Notes under the pieces: model-generated
What the model was told of the DNA's origin: nothing
Databases searched by the model: none
Seen by the model: only the letters and a program-made list of their open reading frames with translations
Translations under genes and position numbers: made by a program
NCBI GenBank assembly: GCA_021234155.1
Contig: JAJEKV010000012.1
Location: 6,327,789-6,391,788, forward strand
DNA length: 64,000 nucleotides
Reading direction: 5' to 3'
DNA from: Isoetes taiwanensis
Lineage: Eukaryota > Streptophyta > Lycopodiopsida > Isoetales > Isoetaceae
Shown: positions 36,162 through 47,715 of the stretch, in pieces
Layout: each line of letters starts with the position of its first letter
Position numbering within the stretch: the first letter of the stretch is position 1

Positions 36162-36239
36162 TTCCATGTGATTGTACATGAAAATTGGGGTACTAATGTG
36201 TGGGCTATTAATATGTCACATTTGAGGTATTAATTTGTT

Positions 36240-36809
36240 ACATTTATTTCGTAATAATAATTTCTGATGCCCTCGCCCTGAGTAGTCTTCAGAAGGGACA
36301 CCTTGGGAAGCATAAACCAACCAAGTAAATACCGGAACCACCATTGGTCTGCAAAAGGAAGGATAAGTTTTCCCTCCCAATACAAGCATATGATGTGCCT
36401 GTGATAATATTCCCTTGTAGAAATATATTCCACAAATTCTCCCTTCTTAAGGGCAGTTTTTGCATGCTGGTAAAACCAAGGCGTAAACCACAAATCAACA
36501 GACCCTTCATTTTGGCTTCTTTCTTGGAAGCATATCGACCAGTCATCATGAGACCATCAGTTGGATTGTAAATCATGCCTTCAACAAAATCAGGTACTTT
36601 GTCGGGATTATCTTAATCCCCATCCTTGGGGCAAAAAGAATCAATATAATCTTGTGCAAGATCTCTCAAAGAAATGATCTGAATATTCATTGTCTCTAGT
36701 TGCTCTAACTAATGTCCCATTAGAAAGAATGATTTCATAAGCCAGTACAGTGTCAGAAAACAAACCATAGATATGAGAACTCCCTTCGATTTCGTATCCA
36801 TTGATATAA
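36240..36809 (-). pseudogene. DWF1: DIMINUTO/DWF1 (delta24-sterol reductase) fragment, 3' portion
   Basis: DWF1 is an ER FAD-dependent enzyme that reduces the side chain of phytosterols and is needed for brassinosteroid synthesis. The minus-strand translation matches strongly: INGYEIEGSSHIYGLFSDT (about 36800-36745), VRATRDNEYSD, DLAQDYIDSFCPKDGD, VPDFVEGMIYNPTDGLMMTG, FVEYISTREYYHRH, LYWEGKLILPF, WWFRYLLGWFMLPKVSLLK (to about 36290). It has a stop at 36618, a deletion of roughly 50-60 codons after NEYSD (near 36690), and frameshifts. It ends at about 36240, beside the Helitron terminus. The upstream piece is displaced to 60058-60155 by the Harbinger-type insertion. Confidence 0.9.
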
Positions 36810-37329
36810 GGCCCTTTTTCCACGGTAGTCTTATTTTATGGCTGTCATATTTTTATAAGACACCATTTTGAGCTCCACGTAAGCTCCATGTCATACATAA
36901 GACACGTCCTAAAAAATCAGTTTTCCATTACTCAAATATAAGACATGTCCTATAATCTAGGTTTTCCACATTCTGCTTCTTCTGCAATTTCAAGGGAAGA
37001 GCTTTCTAAAGCAGAACCACAGTCTTTTAAATCAATGGCACCTTGTTAGTCTTCATCAGCTTGGATAAGATCTTCAACTTTTTTATGTGCAGCAGAGCAG
37101 GATGGATAGATTCTTGATCAGAAAATCGGAAGCAGATTTTCGAAAATCCTGTTGGTATCATCCATCTTCATGTTCCAAGATCATGTCCAGACTTTTCAGA
37201 ATTCTGTCTTATACAATGTTGTTGCCTGAGTACTTCCTGAGCTTTCTGAGCCTGATTTGCTTTTAGGACTTCCCTTAGATTTTTGCAAGAGGCGAATAAT
37301 TGGAATGCCATCCATTATCAGTAGATCTT

Positions 37330-38640
37330 CTTTTTTTTTAATTGAAGGCCGTAGAGGATATATTAATATAAGTTAAGTTAAAGTTACAAAATTACTTTTT
37401 AAAGGGAAGTGTAACCCCTGTTTATCTCGTATATAAGTAGAAGATAAAGCCCAAATTAGATATGCAAAACAGTATTTTTAGATAACATCAACATCCTAAA
37501 AATAGGACTTCAGATTAGAATTGGCTGATTTGCGTCCACGTCCTCTGACCATAGCTGATAGTGTGCAAAAGGCACATAAGCATGCCTCGGCTTTTGCCAT
37601 GTTGAACCTCCCTCGATTATCCTTGGCATCACACAGCAGGGCCCGTCTGTCATCCGGGTATTGATCACAGCAACAGCCACAACTGCACGGCTCTTCATGA
37701 CCCTCACCGTCTGGGGGACCAAATACTTTGATCCACTGCTCATTTGTTCTCGGATCGATCCTTTTCCACTTGAGTTTCCGAACAAGCATGAAGATGATTC
37801 CTGAAAAGCAACCAGTAGAATATGAGAAGAAAATGAGAAATTCAAGAAGACTTAACCTGCAGCTGTTATCCATTTTATATCATATTCTATCTGCTTAATA
37901 ACAGCCTCTGGATGAGTAATATCACAGTTAAAGATAAAATTATTCCTTCCTTTCCAAATTCTCCAGAGAATGATATAAATTCTCCAGTCCCTAGGCTGAT
38001 CTGGCAAAAAGAAGTCGATGGAACTGATAGTATTGAGATTAGTCCCCATAAAAGCAGAGGCTAGTTCAAGAACCCACTCCGATCAAATGCATTCCCTGAA
38101 TAAGTGGTCCACGTCCTCCCTATGAGCCAAACATCTGGGGCATACATCTGAATCTGCCATATGCAATTTGAATCTCTTCTGATTAGTGGCAAGAGCCTTG
38201 TGCCACAGCTGCCACATGAAGGACTTAACCTTAGGTGGGATTGGGCTGGACCACATAAACTTAAGGTTTCTGATACATCTTTCTTCACCAATCTGCCACT
38301 TGTTATGCAATGTTATACCCTGGTCATTCATAAGAAATCTGTAAGCTGCTCTAACTGTAAACCCAGCTATCCCATTATGGTTCCAGTTACTTTCCCCATT
38401 CGCCCGCTTCCCTTGGGTTAGCATGGTACAGATATTATTATACAGAGCTTCACAATTATCATTCTCTCCATAGAGTTTCGATTCCCTGAAAGGGATAATC
38501 CCCTGCTCATTAAACATGTCACTGATAAAATGGATGCCCTTATTATCCCATAGTTTAGCTTGATCTGGGAAGTGGCAGGCAAGACATAGAGAGGGATTGT
38601 TTGTGAGAAGAGCTGGATTCCAAAATATGGACTGATCAAT
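37330..38640 (-). mobile_element. L1-type LINE on minus strand, 3' part
   Basis: Continues the LINE of 54261-58390 beyond the gypsy insertion. On the minus strand from 38640: a segment with SIFWNPALL, then FRESKLYGENDNC, the zinc-binding RT C-terminal region (WQIGEERCIRNLKFMW, CPRCLAHREDVDHLFREC at about 38160-38090), then IYIILWRIWKGRNNFIFN (37990-37935) and an RNase H-like tail to 37496. Two or three stops break it. The 3' end is a T-run at 37331-37339 on the plus strand (poly(A) of the element). About 150-250 codons expected between the RT and this piece are missing. Confidence 0.8.
37496..37873 (-). pseudogene. C-terminal tail of LINE ORF2 (RNase H-like)
   Basis: 125 codons following the LINE RT C-terminal region. 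It contains DNRGRFNMAKAEACLCAFC, which resembles the end of the RNase H domain found in plant L1 elements (the xEAxAxxxA helix), preceded by a Cys-rich patch (CSCGCCCDQYPDD). The usual first catalytic Asp segment was not identified. Confidence 0.45.
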
Positions 38641-38641
38641 T

Positions 38642-39281
38642 GGGTTTAGACTATCTAATTGGCCAAATACCTGGTCCTTGAGGGGCTCCTCCTGACCTGA
38701 GCTCGACCATCCTGCTGAAACGCTCGAATCTAGAGAAACTAAGGTTGCAATTCTCCCAAATGAAGTTCGGGATGCGGTTTTGGCTGGAGGCGCCCAAACA
38801 ACAGTTCAAGCCCTAAAATCGAAAATTGGGTTAGTTAGGGTTTCCAACCCTATATAGACAAGGGGGGTTGGCTAGGGTTTCCAACCCTATATAGACAAGG
38901 GGTTGGCTAGGGTTTCCAATTATCCCCTTTTGGCATGTGGGATAATTGGAAATGGGCCCACTTGCCTTTAAGGCTTAGGTGGCCAAATGTGCCCACATGG
39001 AAATGTGTGCACATTAATGAATGTGTACATTGGAAAATGCGCACATTAATTGCACCTATGGGTATGGCCCACTTGGCATCAAGTGGCCACATGGAAATGT
39101 GTGCCCTCATTAATGTGTACATTGGAAAATGTGCACATTAATACTAATGCACATTCTTAGCAAGTTGCCCCCTAGGCTACCCACTTGGCTATACGCTACG
39201 CATACCGCCAATCGGGTGGCGGTAATGCTGACGCGGCGTGACAATATACGCCCCGGGCGATAATCGTGGCGGAACGCCACA
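38642..39281 (-). repeat. 3' LTR of the gypsy element, truncated
   Basis: Aligns with 53612-54260. It ends (plus strand) in GGAACGCCACA beside the polypurine tract. It lacks the first 1.07 kb present in the other LTR. It contains a GGGTTTCCAACCCTATATAG unit repeated (about 38 bp period, 38840-38920) and inverted motifs built on ATGTGTGCACATTAAT, which create mirrored open frames on both strands. Confidence 0.85.
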
Positions 39282-39295
39282 TTCTCCCCACCTTT
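39282..39295 (-). promoter_or_regulatory. Polypurine tract
   Basis: Minus strand AAAGGTGGGGAGAA immediately before the LTR start TGTGGCG. This is the expected plus-strand priming site. Confidence 0.75.
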
Positions 39296-40779
39296 GAAAT
39301 GATGTCGTCCGCAAAGATCGCGGGTTCTCCCACCTTGGAATCTTCCTAACCTCGCAATCAACCCGATGCATAATGTATATACTACTATAATACTTACACA
39401 TTTATTACGATTACCTTAAGGTAATACTTTTATCACATTATTATATTATAAAATAACTTATCAATTCACAACATTACTAATGTGATTACTCCAACATTCC
39501 CTTAACATTACTATTAAGTTTATCAAAATTTAAAATTAACGCTCGAGGTACCCTTGATTCCTTGCAACACATTCCAACAAAATTTGTGTTGCAAGTCTTC
39601 GTGAGCTTCGACCTCCTTGCCCTCCCAGCGCTTTTATCGGCCTCGGTGTCGACACTACGCTAGTACCATTTAATTATTAATTAAAATTTTTGGTTATATG
39701 GTGACCAGCCCACCTATCTACATGGATGCATGGCTAATCTCCTGGCCAGAGGAAGAGGGTGAATCTTCCATTATGGTCATGAGACAAATACCACATGCCT
39801 ATATATGCCGCCATGCCTACACCTCTAGTTGCCCAAATGGAGGATATCCTTCTTCGCGGGGGCTGAAGGATAGATTCCTCCTATCAAAGCATATATGGGG
39901 CTAAAGGTGCTTTTCCTATCAATGCATTCCTCAATGACCTCCTTTCTTCGAGGTCGCCTCTACTCCCGCGGGGACGTATAGACTTTCTAATCTACCTTCC
40001 ACTCGCCCAGCGGAACGCGGTCATGCCTACATTGACATTACACCACGCCCTAGAGATCACCGTAGTGGTCCCATCATCGGGGACAACGCATGCACCCATA
40101 CTAAGCGTAGGTGGCATGCGTAGATTAATCTTAACTATACAAGAATTAACCTACACAAATCGACATGCCTCGAAAATGATTTCTTCTGATGACCTTGCCG
40201 TCCCCATTGCTCCATAAACCGTGGGTACCGCTTTACTAAATCTTTCTTAAGTACCCACGCGGGCGCTTTTCCATCGGTAAGTGTTTCCACTTGACCAAAT
40301 ACCGAGGAATTCCGATCTCCTCGCTTTGAAAGCTTTATCAAGAATCAATTCGAACTATTTCCAAATGTTCCTCCGCCATTTCCAACAATATATAATCCAA
40401 GACTTCGTCCGATTTGGGGTATGCTTCTTCAGAAACTCACGTGGAAGACCTTATGAATCTTTAGGTGTGCTGGCAAGTCTAGCTTGTAGGCTTGATTGCC
40501 TAGTTTCTCGACTATTCTCGAAGGTTCAGCCCACCTTGGAGCAAGCTTCTTGCAATTGCCGATCCCGGAAGCCGCCGCTTCACCTTAATCTTGAGCCAAA
40601 CATCATCTCCAACTTTGAACTCTCTTATCGTTCGATGCTTGTCGGGCGATGCTCTTTTGATCGACTTCTTGCTTGCTAGCGGATAGCCACTAACTTCCTC
40701 TACGAAGCCGCCGTGATATCGGCCAACATCTGGCTGTAAACTTCCACTTTTGACACGGGTTGTGCCAAGTGTCCGAGTT
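39296..40779 (-). other. Gypsy 3' internal region after integrase
   Basis: About 1.5 kb between integrase and the 3' LTR. Weak minus-strand coding (for example 40135-40341) has no recognisable chromodomain. Otherwise nothing identified. Confidence 0.4.
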
Positions 40780-43400
40780 AGGCAATCGATAGCCGTAATT
40801 GATCATAAACGGCGACATTTGGGATGATTCCCCGCTTGGTGCTATTGTATGCAAACTCCACCAAGTGAATAAATTCTTCCCACATACTTTGCTTATTCCG
40901 CATATAGTTTCGTAGCATGTCCTCTAAAATCCTCGTTGGTCCGCTTCCGCCCGCCATCCGTCTCGAGGATGATATGCCGCGGCTCATGGATAGCTTCGCC
41001 TGATCGCCGCAAAAGAGGTCTTGCCAAAAGGCGCCATGAACTTCGGATCCCTCGCTTGAGATGATCTCCCTTGGCATGCCATGAAGCCCTCGAAGATCTC
41101 TTTGGTGAAGAGCTTTGTCGTATCCATGGTCAGATCTCAGGTTCCGCAAGGCACAAAATGTGCCATCTTCGACAACTTGTCGACCACTACCATCAAGGCA
41201 TCCTTGCCTCTCACCGATCTTGGGAGTCCTGCAGGATGAAATCCATGCCGATTACCTCCCACTTAGCGTTTGGCACCGCTATCGGCTCTAATGCCCCCGA
41301 ATTGGCTGTCCGCTTTGTCACGACATAGCCGGCATTCCTTGATGTAGCGAAGCTACCGCTTCTTCATTCCCGCCAATAATAGTTTGCCGCTGACTTTGAA
41401 ATATGTTTTCATGAATCCCGCATGGCCGCCTATTGGGCCGTTATGCGTGTCGTGGAGGATCAACTTCCTTACACCTGATGATTCGCACGCACAACTTGTT
41501 CTTATGGTATAACAGTTGCCTTCCTTCTTATAATGCTTGAAGGCCTCCCGCTTTTTATCTGTTTCGCCTCCTTCGAAAGGCTTGCCCATACTTCCCCGAA
41601 ATCCACATCCGCTGGCAAGGACTCTTCAATCCTTTTTACCAAAGTCGCCGGAGAGCGCCGAAATTGCATTGCAATGCACTCTAGTTGTCGGGGATGCCTT
41701 TGAAAGCGATTCCGCTACCACATTGAGCTTCCCCGCTTGTAGACTATATCAAAGTCATATTCTTCGAGGAACTCCATCCATCTCCGCGCCTCAGATTAAG
41801 GTGTGGTTAAATACATATTGAGGCTCATGGTCGGTATCCAATTGAATTTCCTTCCCAAGAGATAATGCCTCCATATTCTTAATGCCCCGACAACCGCCAA
41901 GAACTCCTCGATCGTTGGGTAGCGCGTAGCTGCGTCGTTCATCTTCCGAATCATATGCTACCACACGCTCTTCTTTGCATAAGCACCGCACTGTAGCTAT
42001 CTTACTCGCGACTGTTGCTACAAGCTTATCTTTCTCCCCGTCCGGGAGGTTAAGATCACAGCTGTTGTTAAAGCTTCCTTCAACAATTCAAACCCCTTTT
42101 GGGCTTTCTTGTGCCAATGCTCTACCCAATCTTTTCACCTTCTCTGCCCCTCGCCAGTCTGTTAACGGGGCTGCTATCTTAGCAAAGTTCCTTACGAACT
42201 TCCTGTAGTACCCTGCTAGGCCGAGGAAACTTCTGACTTCATGCACATTCTTCGGTGCCGGCCACTGAATGACGGCTTCAATCTTGGCGGGGTCTGTTGA
42301 GATGCCTTCTCAACAGATCACATGACCTAGATACTCCACCTTTTCTTCTTAAGCGGCGGCACTTCGACAACTTGGCGCATAACCGTGCCTCTTCAACTTT
42401 CCTAGCACTCTTCTCAAGTGTTGTACGTGCTCTTCAAGGGATCTGCTATACACCAAAATGTCGTCAAAGAAAACAATCACAAAGGTGTCCAGGAACTCCC
42501 TGAAGATATCGTTCATGAGCCTCATGAACGCTATGGGGGCATTTGATAAGCCGAAAGGCATTACCGCGGAACTCATAATGCCCATACCGCGTTAAGCTCG
42601 CGGTCTTATGGATGTCTTCTTCCTTTATCCCGATCTGATGATAACCTGACCTTAAGTCGATTTTGGAGAAGATCTTTGCACCTTGGAGCTGATCCATCAA
42701 GTCGCCCCATCTTGGGAGCGATACTTGTTCTTAATGGTGTGCTTATTCAACTGCCTATAGTCTATGCACATCCTCAAAGATCCATCCTTCTTCTTGACAA
42801 AAAGAATGGGCGCCCAAACGGCGAGACACTAGGTCTAATGAAACCTAGGTCGAGCAGCTCTCCTGAATCGCTTCTTCACTCGGACAACTCCCGTGTTGTC
42901 ATTCTATATGGAGCCTTGCTTGTTGGTTTTGTTCCCGGTTCGAGTGCTATCTCGCACTCGACTCCCTATAAGGAGGGGAGCTGCTTGATCTCATCCGAAA
43001 GAGATCATGGAACTTCGCGGATTAGCTGAGATACTTGCTTCGCAACTTGGCCGTCGGCGTTGTCTTCTTTGCTTCCTTTCCTCGATTCCGGCTCACTAAT
43101 CTCAAGCTTGAAGATGTATGCCACTTGCTCACTCTTGATGCACTTGAACAGCCGTTTAGAAGACATGCACCGCATGATGGGAACAACTTCCTTACCCTTA
43201 TCTCAATGATCTTGCCGTCGGTGGCGGTTGGAAGGTCACCTTCCGCTTTCCCGCAGCCGATAATGGCCCCCGCTGGCCCAAGGTACTCCATTCCTATGAT
43301 CAAGTCATACTTTCCAATGCCCATTACTTCTGCTCTCCTTAAACCTGATATTAATCCTCGGCAAGTCGATGTCGGTTAATTCTCTTGCCCGCCGTCGCCT
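40780..43400 (-). pseudogene. Gypsy pol remnant (protease, RT, RNase H, integrase)
   Basis: In order on the minus strand: protease-like GIGKYDLIIGMEYLG (43325-43280); RT with [20 protein letters not shown] (about 42655-42600), MPFGLSNAP (42560), and the catalytic box [10 protein letters not shown] (42475-42445); RNase H with IQLDTDHEPQYVF (about 41850-41805); integrase zinc finger ILHDTHNGPIGGHAGFMKTY (41465-41405); integrase core ending in SMWEEFIHLVEFAYNSTK (about 40890-40840). The order RT-RNase H-integrase is that of Ty3/gypsy. Many frameshifts make it non-functional as written. Confidence 0.88.
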
Positions 43401-44760
43401 TTATTGCACCACTTGCTAAAACAACGGGTCTTGGTTTTGACTTTAGCGGCTTCAACTTCAACATCTGAACCATTCTCGGGGATGCAAAGTTATGGCTACT
43501 TCCTCGAAGTCTATCAAGACTATGAAGGACTTAGCTTTAGCCTTCCCCTACCGTGGAAATTACCTTATACCGGCTCTCTTGCTGCTCAGTATCTATTGCG
43601 GCAAAGATATGACACTCACCACGAATATAGTCGCTGGGCCTCTTCGCCGTCGTCCGTCCGACCGGGGCTTCCCAATCTCCCAACTCCGCTAGAGCTGCAC
43701 TCATGACGTAGGGGCAGGGTTTGCCCTATGGCCCGGCTGAAGCACCAAGCACAACCGCTTTTCTATGCACTCCACTTCTTTTCCTTGGGCATCGCTTGCA
43801 AAAGGATTGCACCGCTTTGGAGTAGTTTGACTTCTCCTCGCTTGTCCTTGAAGGACACTGCTTCTTCTCTGGCCGCTTCCCCGGTTCCCACCATATTGGG
43901 TTCTAGCCGGACCCTAGACGGCTGCCACCTGGGCTATAGCTTCTGTCCTTGCCTTTCTCACGGAAGTACTGGCACGCTTGTGCCCGCTATTAGAGGTCCA
44001 CCCCACGCAAGCTTATAGCCTTGGATTCCGCTTCGATCTTGTCCTAGGGTTTATTGCTCTCACAAGCTTTGCGGGATCTCCTCATTCACCCCTCGATATA
44101 GCTTTCTCTTGCATGCTTCTCTCCCAACTTCGGCACATCACGACCTTAGCCTCATGAATTCCTCTCAGATATTTCTCAATCGATTTGTTGCCTTGCTTTT
44201 GAACCGGTAAAACTGCTGCATCATGCTGGACTTATGTTCCCTTGGGCGTAATGGCGCTTTGAAGGCTTTAGCAAACTTTCTGAACTTACAAGCATCCCCG
44301 CTAAGCCGTGTGCCTTTGCATACCCTTCCACCAAATCCGGCGGCCCTTTCAAGTTGGTCATTGCAACTCGCCTTTGTCCTTATCCTTCATGCCATAAGCA
44401 TTTCCATTTTCGCTCATTTCGTCCCAGCCATGCCTCTGCTTCCAAGCGGGACGCGTTCTCCCCGAGCGTTCGGTTCAGGGCCTTCCATACATTGCCGGTG
44501 GGAATCTGCTTCTTCCGGTAGTCGAGGCCACGGTATCTCTTTGTCGTCCCTACGGGTGTTCCTCTGCCTTCCCTACGTTGGTTCCTCGCACCGCTCTTCC
44601 TCTTCCTCAGTGGTCGAGTCTGAAATCAACTTGAGAAGATTCGGACCAGGGATCTCCTTCTCTTGCTCCTCTTCTTGTCCCTTCCTTCCCTCCCGAAGCT
44701 GATGCTTGCGGCTGGCCGAGCATTGCCCACAGAACCCACTCACTGCTTGCACGGACAAGG
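43401..44760 (-). pseudogene. Gypsy gag-like remnant
   Basis: Frameshifted minus-strand coding. A segment reading MMQQFYRFKSKATNRL, EEFMRLR, KRKLYRGVNEEIPQSL (about 44225-44060) resembles the retrotransposon gag domain (basic, Phe/Arg/Leu-rich, ending in a helix like FxxGLxxxIxxxL). No clean CCHC knuckle was found. Confidence 0.5.
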
Positions 44761-45108
44761 TAATGCCTTTATCTCGCTCCCGGATCCGGCCCTTATCACG
44801 GGCTATCTCTGCTTTCTGGGGTCATGGGTTCCCTATCTTCAAATAGGTTCCTTTGCCTGGGTGGTCTCAGGCGGGTTTGTTCTTCTATAAGGTCTCGTTT
44901 GTTGTCCCTCCCCGCTTAGCCCTCTAGTGCATCCACAAGTGATTAATGGCTATATGGTTAGTTCCATTTGTTCTCTTGTATTGTTTATGTTTGTTGGTAT
45001 AATTGTGGGGCAAAATACATCAACAAAACATTTAAAGTGCAAGCAGAATTGTATTTATATATCATATAATATTTTAAATACAAAAAAGTCTCCTGATCAA
45101 GAGTCTAG

Positions 45109-46635
45109 CTAGTCTTGAAATCGCCGGTAAGACGGGTTGTCTTCAAGAAACTTCTTAACTTGGGCCGCCCCTACCGAAAGTGACCCAAGTTCCCGATGAT
45201 GCTTGGCCGGCGAGCCTCCCTGGATGGCTCTCACCAGGTCTTCTACCCGCGATTCGGATGTAAGGGCCGCATCCATCACTTTAATATCCCCCACGACGTC
45301 GGTGGGGATGGCGAAGTCGAAGAGGTCAAGTGCCATTGCCCTCTTGACTAAGAGACGGCATAGTCGACATTTGCGCTATTCGAGCATGCCTGCCGGCTCC
45401 CTGAGAGTGCAATCAGCATAAACACTCCTTCTTCGCCTGCTGGACTGAACTTGCGGTGAATTACCGCTATTCTCCCATCCATCGCCAGTGGTAAGTAGTA
45501 CTGGCGACCTGTCGTTGTGTGTCGTCAAGCTTCTCCTCGCTTGTTTGGCCTCCGGCTACCAGCCGCCCAGCGTACTTTCGTCGACCTCTACTTCGCTGAG
45601 CTCCCCAGCCAGTCTTCACCAGCGGTCGAGCCTCACGAGGTCGATTCCTTCTCCTTTGGCAAGGGTGATATTGAAGGACCGGCATTAGGATACTCGTGGT
45701 CTCCCACGGATCCCCATCTGCTCTTGGAGGGCGAGGAACTCCTCCTCGTTGGCAGCTCCCGGCTTCGTCCATCAATTGCCTTATGTTTGGCAGAGGGCTG
45801 GATATCGGAGGTCGCCTCCCACGTAGGTGTCCGGACTCCCTCACTTGAAGCGGGAAGTCTGAGGCTCCCCTGGACGATGAAGTCGTCCATATCGGCTCCG
45901 CCGGCTTGGTGGAGGCGATTAGTCCAACCTGAGCTCCCTCTCCCCATTCCCGGGAGGTTGGATGTCGGCGAGGAGTAGATACTCCTCCCGCCGATGATGA
46001 TAGGGGCTAGGCTTGTGATGCCCAGCCCAAGTGGGGAGCAACTCGATGCCCCCGGCTGCTCTTCTGAAATTGATCAGCTCTGCTCTCCTTGGCACTTGGA
46101 TTCTTAGTCCGAGTCGAGCTCAGTGTATCCTTCGTCGTCCGACTCTTCTTTATCCTCTCTTGCTTCTGTTCTTGTTGATACTGCGGCAGCATTTGCTCTT
46201 CCTCACCGCTTTCGGCTATGGGGTCTACCTCCATCCCGGAGGGATAGAGTTGCCCCATCTCTCTTCTGCGGTGGGATAAGAAGATGGCTAGAGGGCGTGT
46301 AAGAGAAGTACTTGGTCCGTTGGCGTCGGGACCATGTAATCGGGTAGCCTCTCTCGCCTTATTAGTCAAGTATTTGGCGATGTTGGGGACATAAGCCCAA
46401 GGCTGCTTGAAGGGACGGTGAGGAACGAAGTATCCTATGCAAGGGGGACTTGGACAAGGGAGGTCCTACCCTAGCACTGAAATTCCGCTAGCACCTGCCT
46501 ATATCTTTGGGGTTGCATTCAGCATTAGCTTGGATGTCAATTTCTTTCACAAAGACTTGGAAGATGTCATTGACATACTGCCTGAGCATGGGCACCGGGC
46601 GTTCGTACCATCGCCCGAAATCAGCGGTAGCCATT
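45109..46635 (-). pseudogene. ORF upstream of gag, frameshifted
   Basis: Starts at the ATG at 46635 (MATADFGRWYERPVPMLRQY) and reaches a stop at 45109 (ending LEDNPSYRRFQD), about 500 codons, with frame changes near 46480, 46010 and 45470. The middle is Glu/Gln/Arg-rich. It may be the N-terminal gag part or a separate ORF. It is separated from the next coding block by about 350 AT-rich bases. I do not recognise it. Confidence 0.45.
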
Positions 46636-46934
46636 GATCTAGCAAGGAAGGGGTATCAAAGCGGATCTTGGCCTCGGGGGAGCTGAAAAGATCGCCTAAG
46701 CAAAGGGGGAGCGAATTTGCAGGGGTACCAATTGAGAAATGGGGAACTTATTTATAGGAAAGGGAAAAACCCTAATTTTTGGAAGACTTAGAATTTACTG
46801 AGATTAGGCAATTCTAACCTATTAAGTGATGCAATTGCAAGTTTGAAGTATATTTCTAGGGTTTGAGCATGCTAAGGAGAGCTACTGAACTTATTGTGCA
46901 ATTTGGAGATCATTTAGTGAAGAAATGGTACGGG

Positions 46935-47001
46935 GTCTCACACGTTGCGCCCAGCCCGATTTCTAAAATGTAGAAATCTGTCCTGGCGCGACGTACGAGA
47001 C
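46935..47001. repeat. 67-nt hairpin, copy a
   Basis: Outer arms GTCTCACACGT and CGTACGAGAC (two mismatched pairs), inner GCGCC/GGCGC, then GATTTCTA/TAGAAATC around an AAATG loop. One of four copies of identical length and orientation. Confidence 0.9.
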
Positions 47002-47592
47002 ATAGGTCCTAATTGGGCTAGGATTACTCAATTTAGGTGATCTAAGACTGTAATTCCACTAAAAACAAGATTGCAAATTAAATGGGAGTGTTGCAGAACT
47101 CCCGTTTGAAAGATTCCCTTTAAAAAACCACCATGCTCTTAAAATTGGCCTTTTTTAGATAAACTTGAGAATTTCAAAAGGTTCCATTTTTTTTTTCCCC
47201 CTCATTTTGGCTCCTCATTAAGTGACAATTTGTTTTTTGCAAAGACGTGCCCTTAAAAATGACAAAATGTAGATGTGAATACATAATCTGTGAAAATGAG
47301 ATATCAAAAACATCAAAATAGAGAAGAAAAAATAATAACTATTTCTTTGAATTTTTTCAGTACATCAATTTGACACCTTCAAAATTTGGTCTGTATTGAA
47401 CAATATGCTCGTCAGACGTTACAACTAGGTATATGTCCCAAGTCTCCACGTGTAGTTGTTCTCTCAAGCATATTTGACGTGTTTTGACGTTCTATTGGCT
47501 GAATAAAAAAAGAAAACAATATTCAAGTAAACAAATGAACACTAGGACATATAAAACCAATAATGTAACTTTTGTTTTTCTAAAATACAGAC

Positions 47593-47715
47593 GTGTATTC
47601 CAGAATACACTTTGAATTATGAGAAAGCAAAAGTGTATTCGAGAATACACCTTTGCTTTCCTCAGAAAGCAAATGTGTATTCTAGAATACACCTTTGCTT
47701 TCCTGAATTCACGTC
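47593..47715. repeat. Array of alternating palindromes, left cluster
   Basis: Three palindromes GTGTATTC-N2-GAATACAC at 47593, 47633 and 47675 (period about 41). Between them TTTGCTTTC and GAAAGCAAA form a second hairpin. The central dinucleotide changes (CA, GA, TA) while the arms stay constant. Confidence 0.88.

Noticed and set aside
36240-36809. A functional DWF1 gene
   Set aside because: It has a stop, a large internal deletion and frameshifts, lacks most of the protein, and is split by a 23-kb insertion.
38907-39141. Overlapping open frames on both strands in the LTRs (also 53881-54115)
   Set aside because: They arise from inverted ATGTGTGCACATTAAT-type motifs; no family resemblance and no independent support.
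44000-46600. Long plus-strand open frames such as 44223-44702 and 45517-45978
   Set aside because: They lie antisense to the gag-region coding of the gypsy element and reflect its GC-rich composition.
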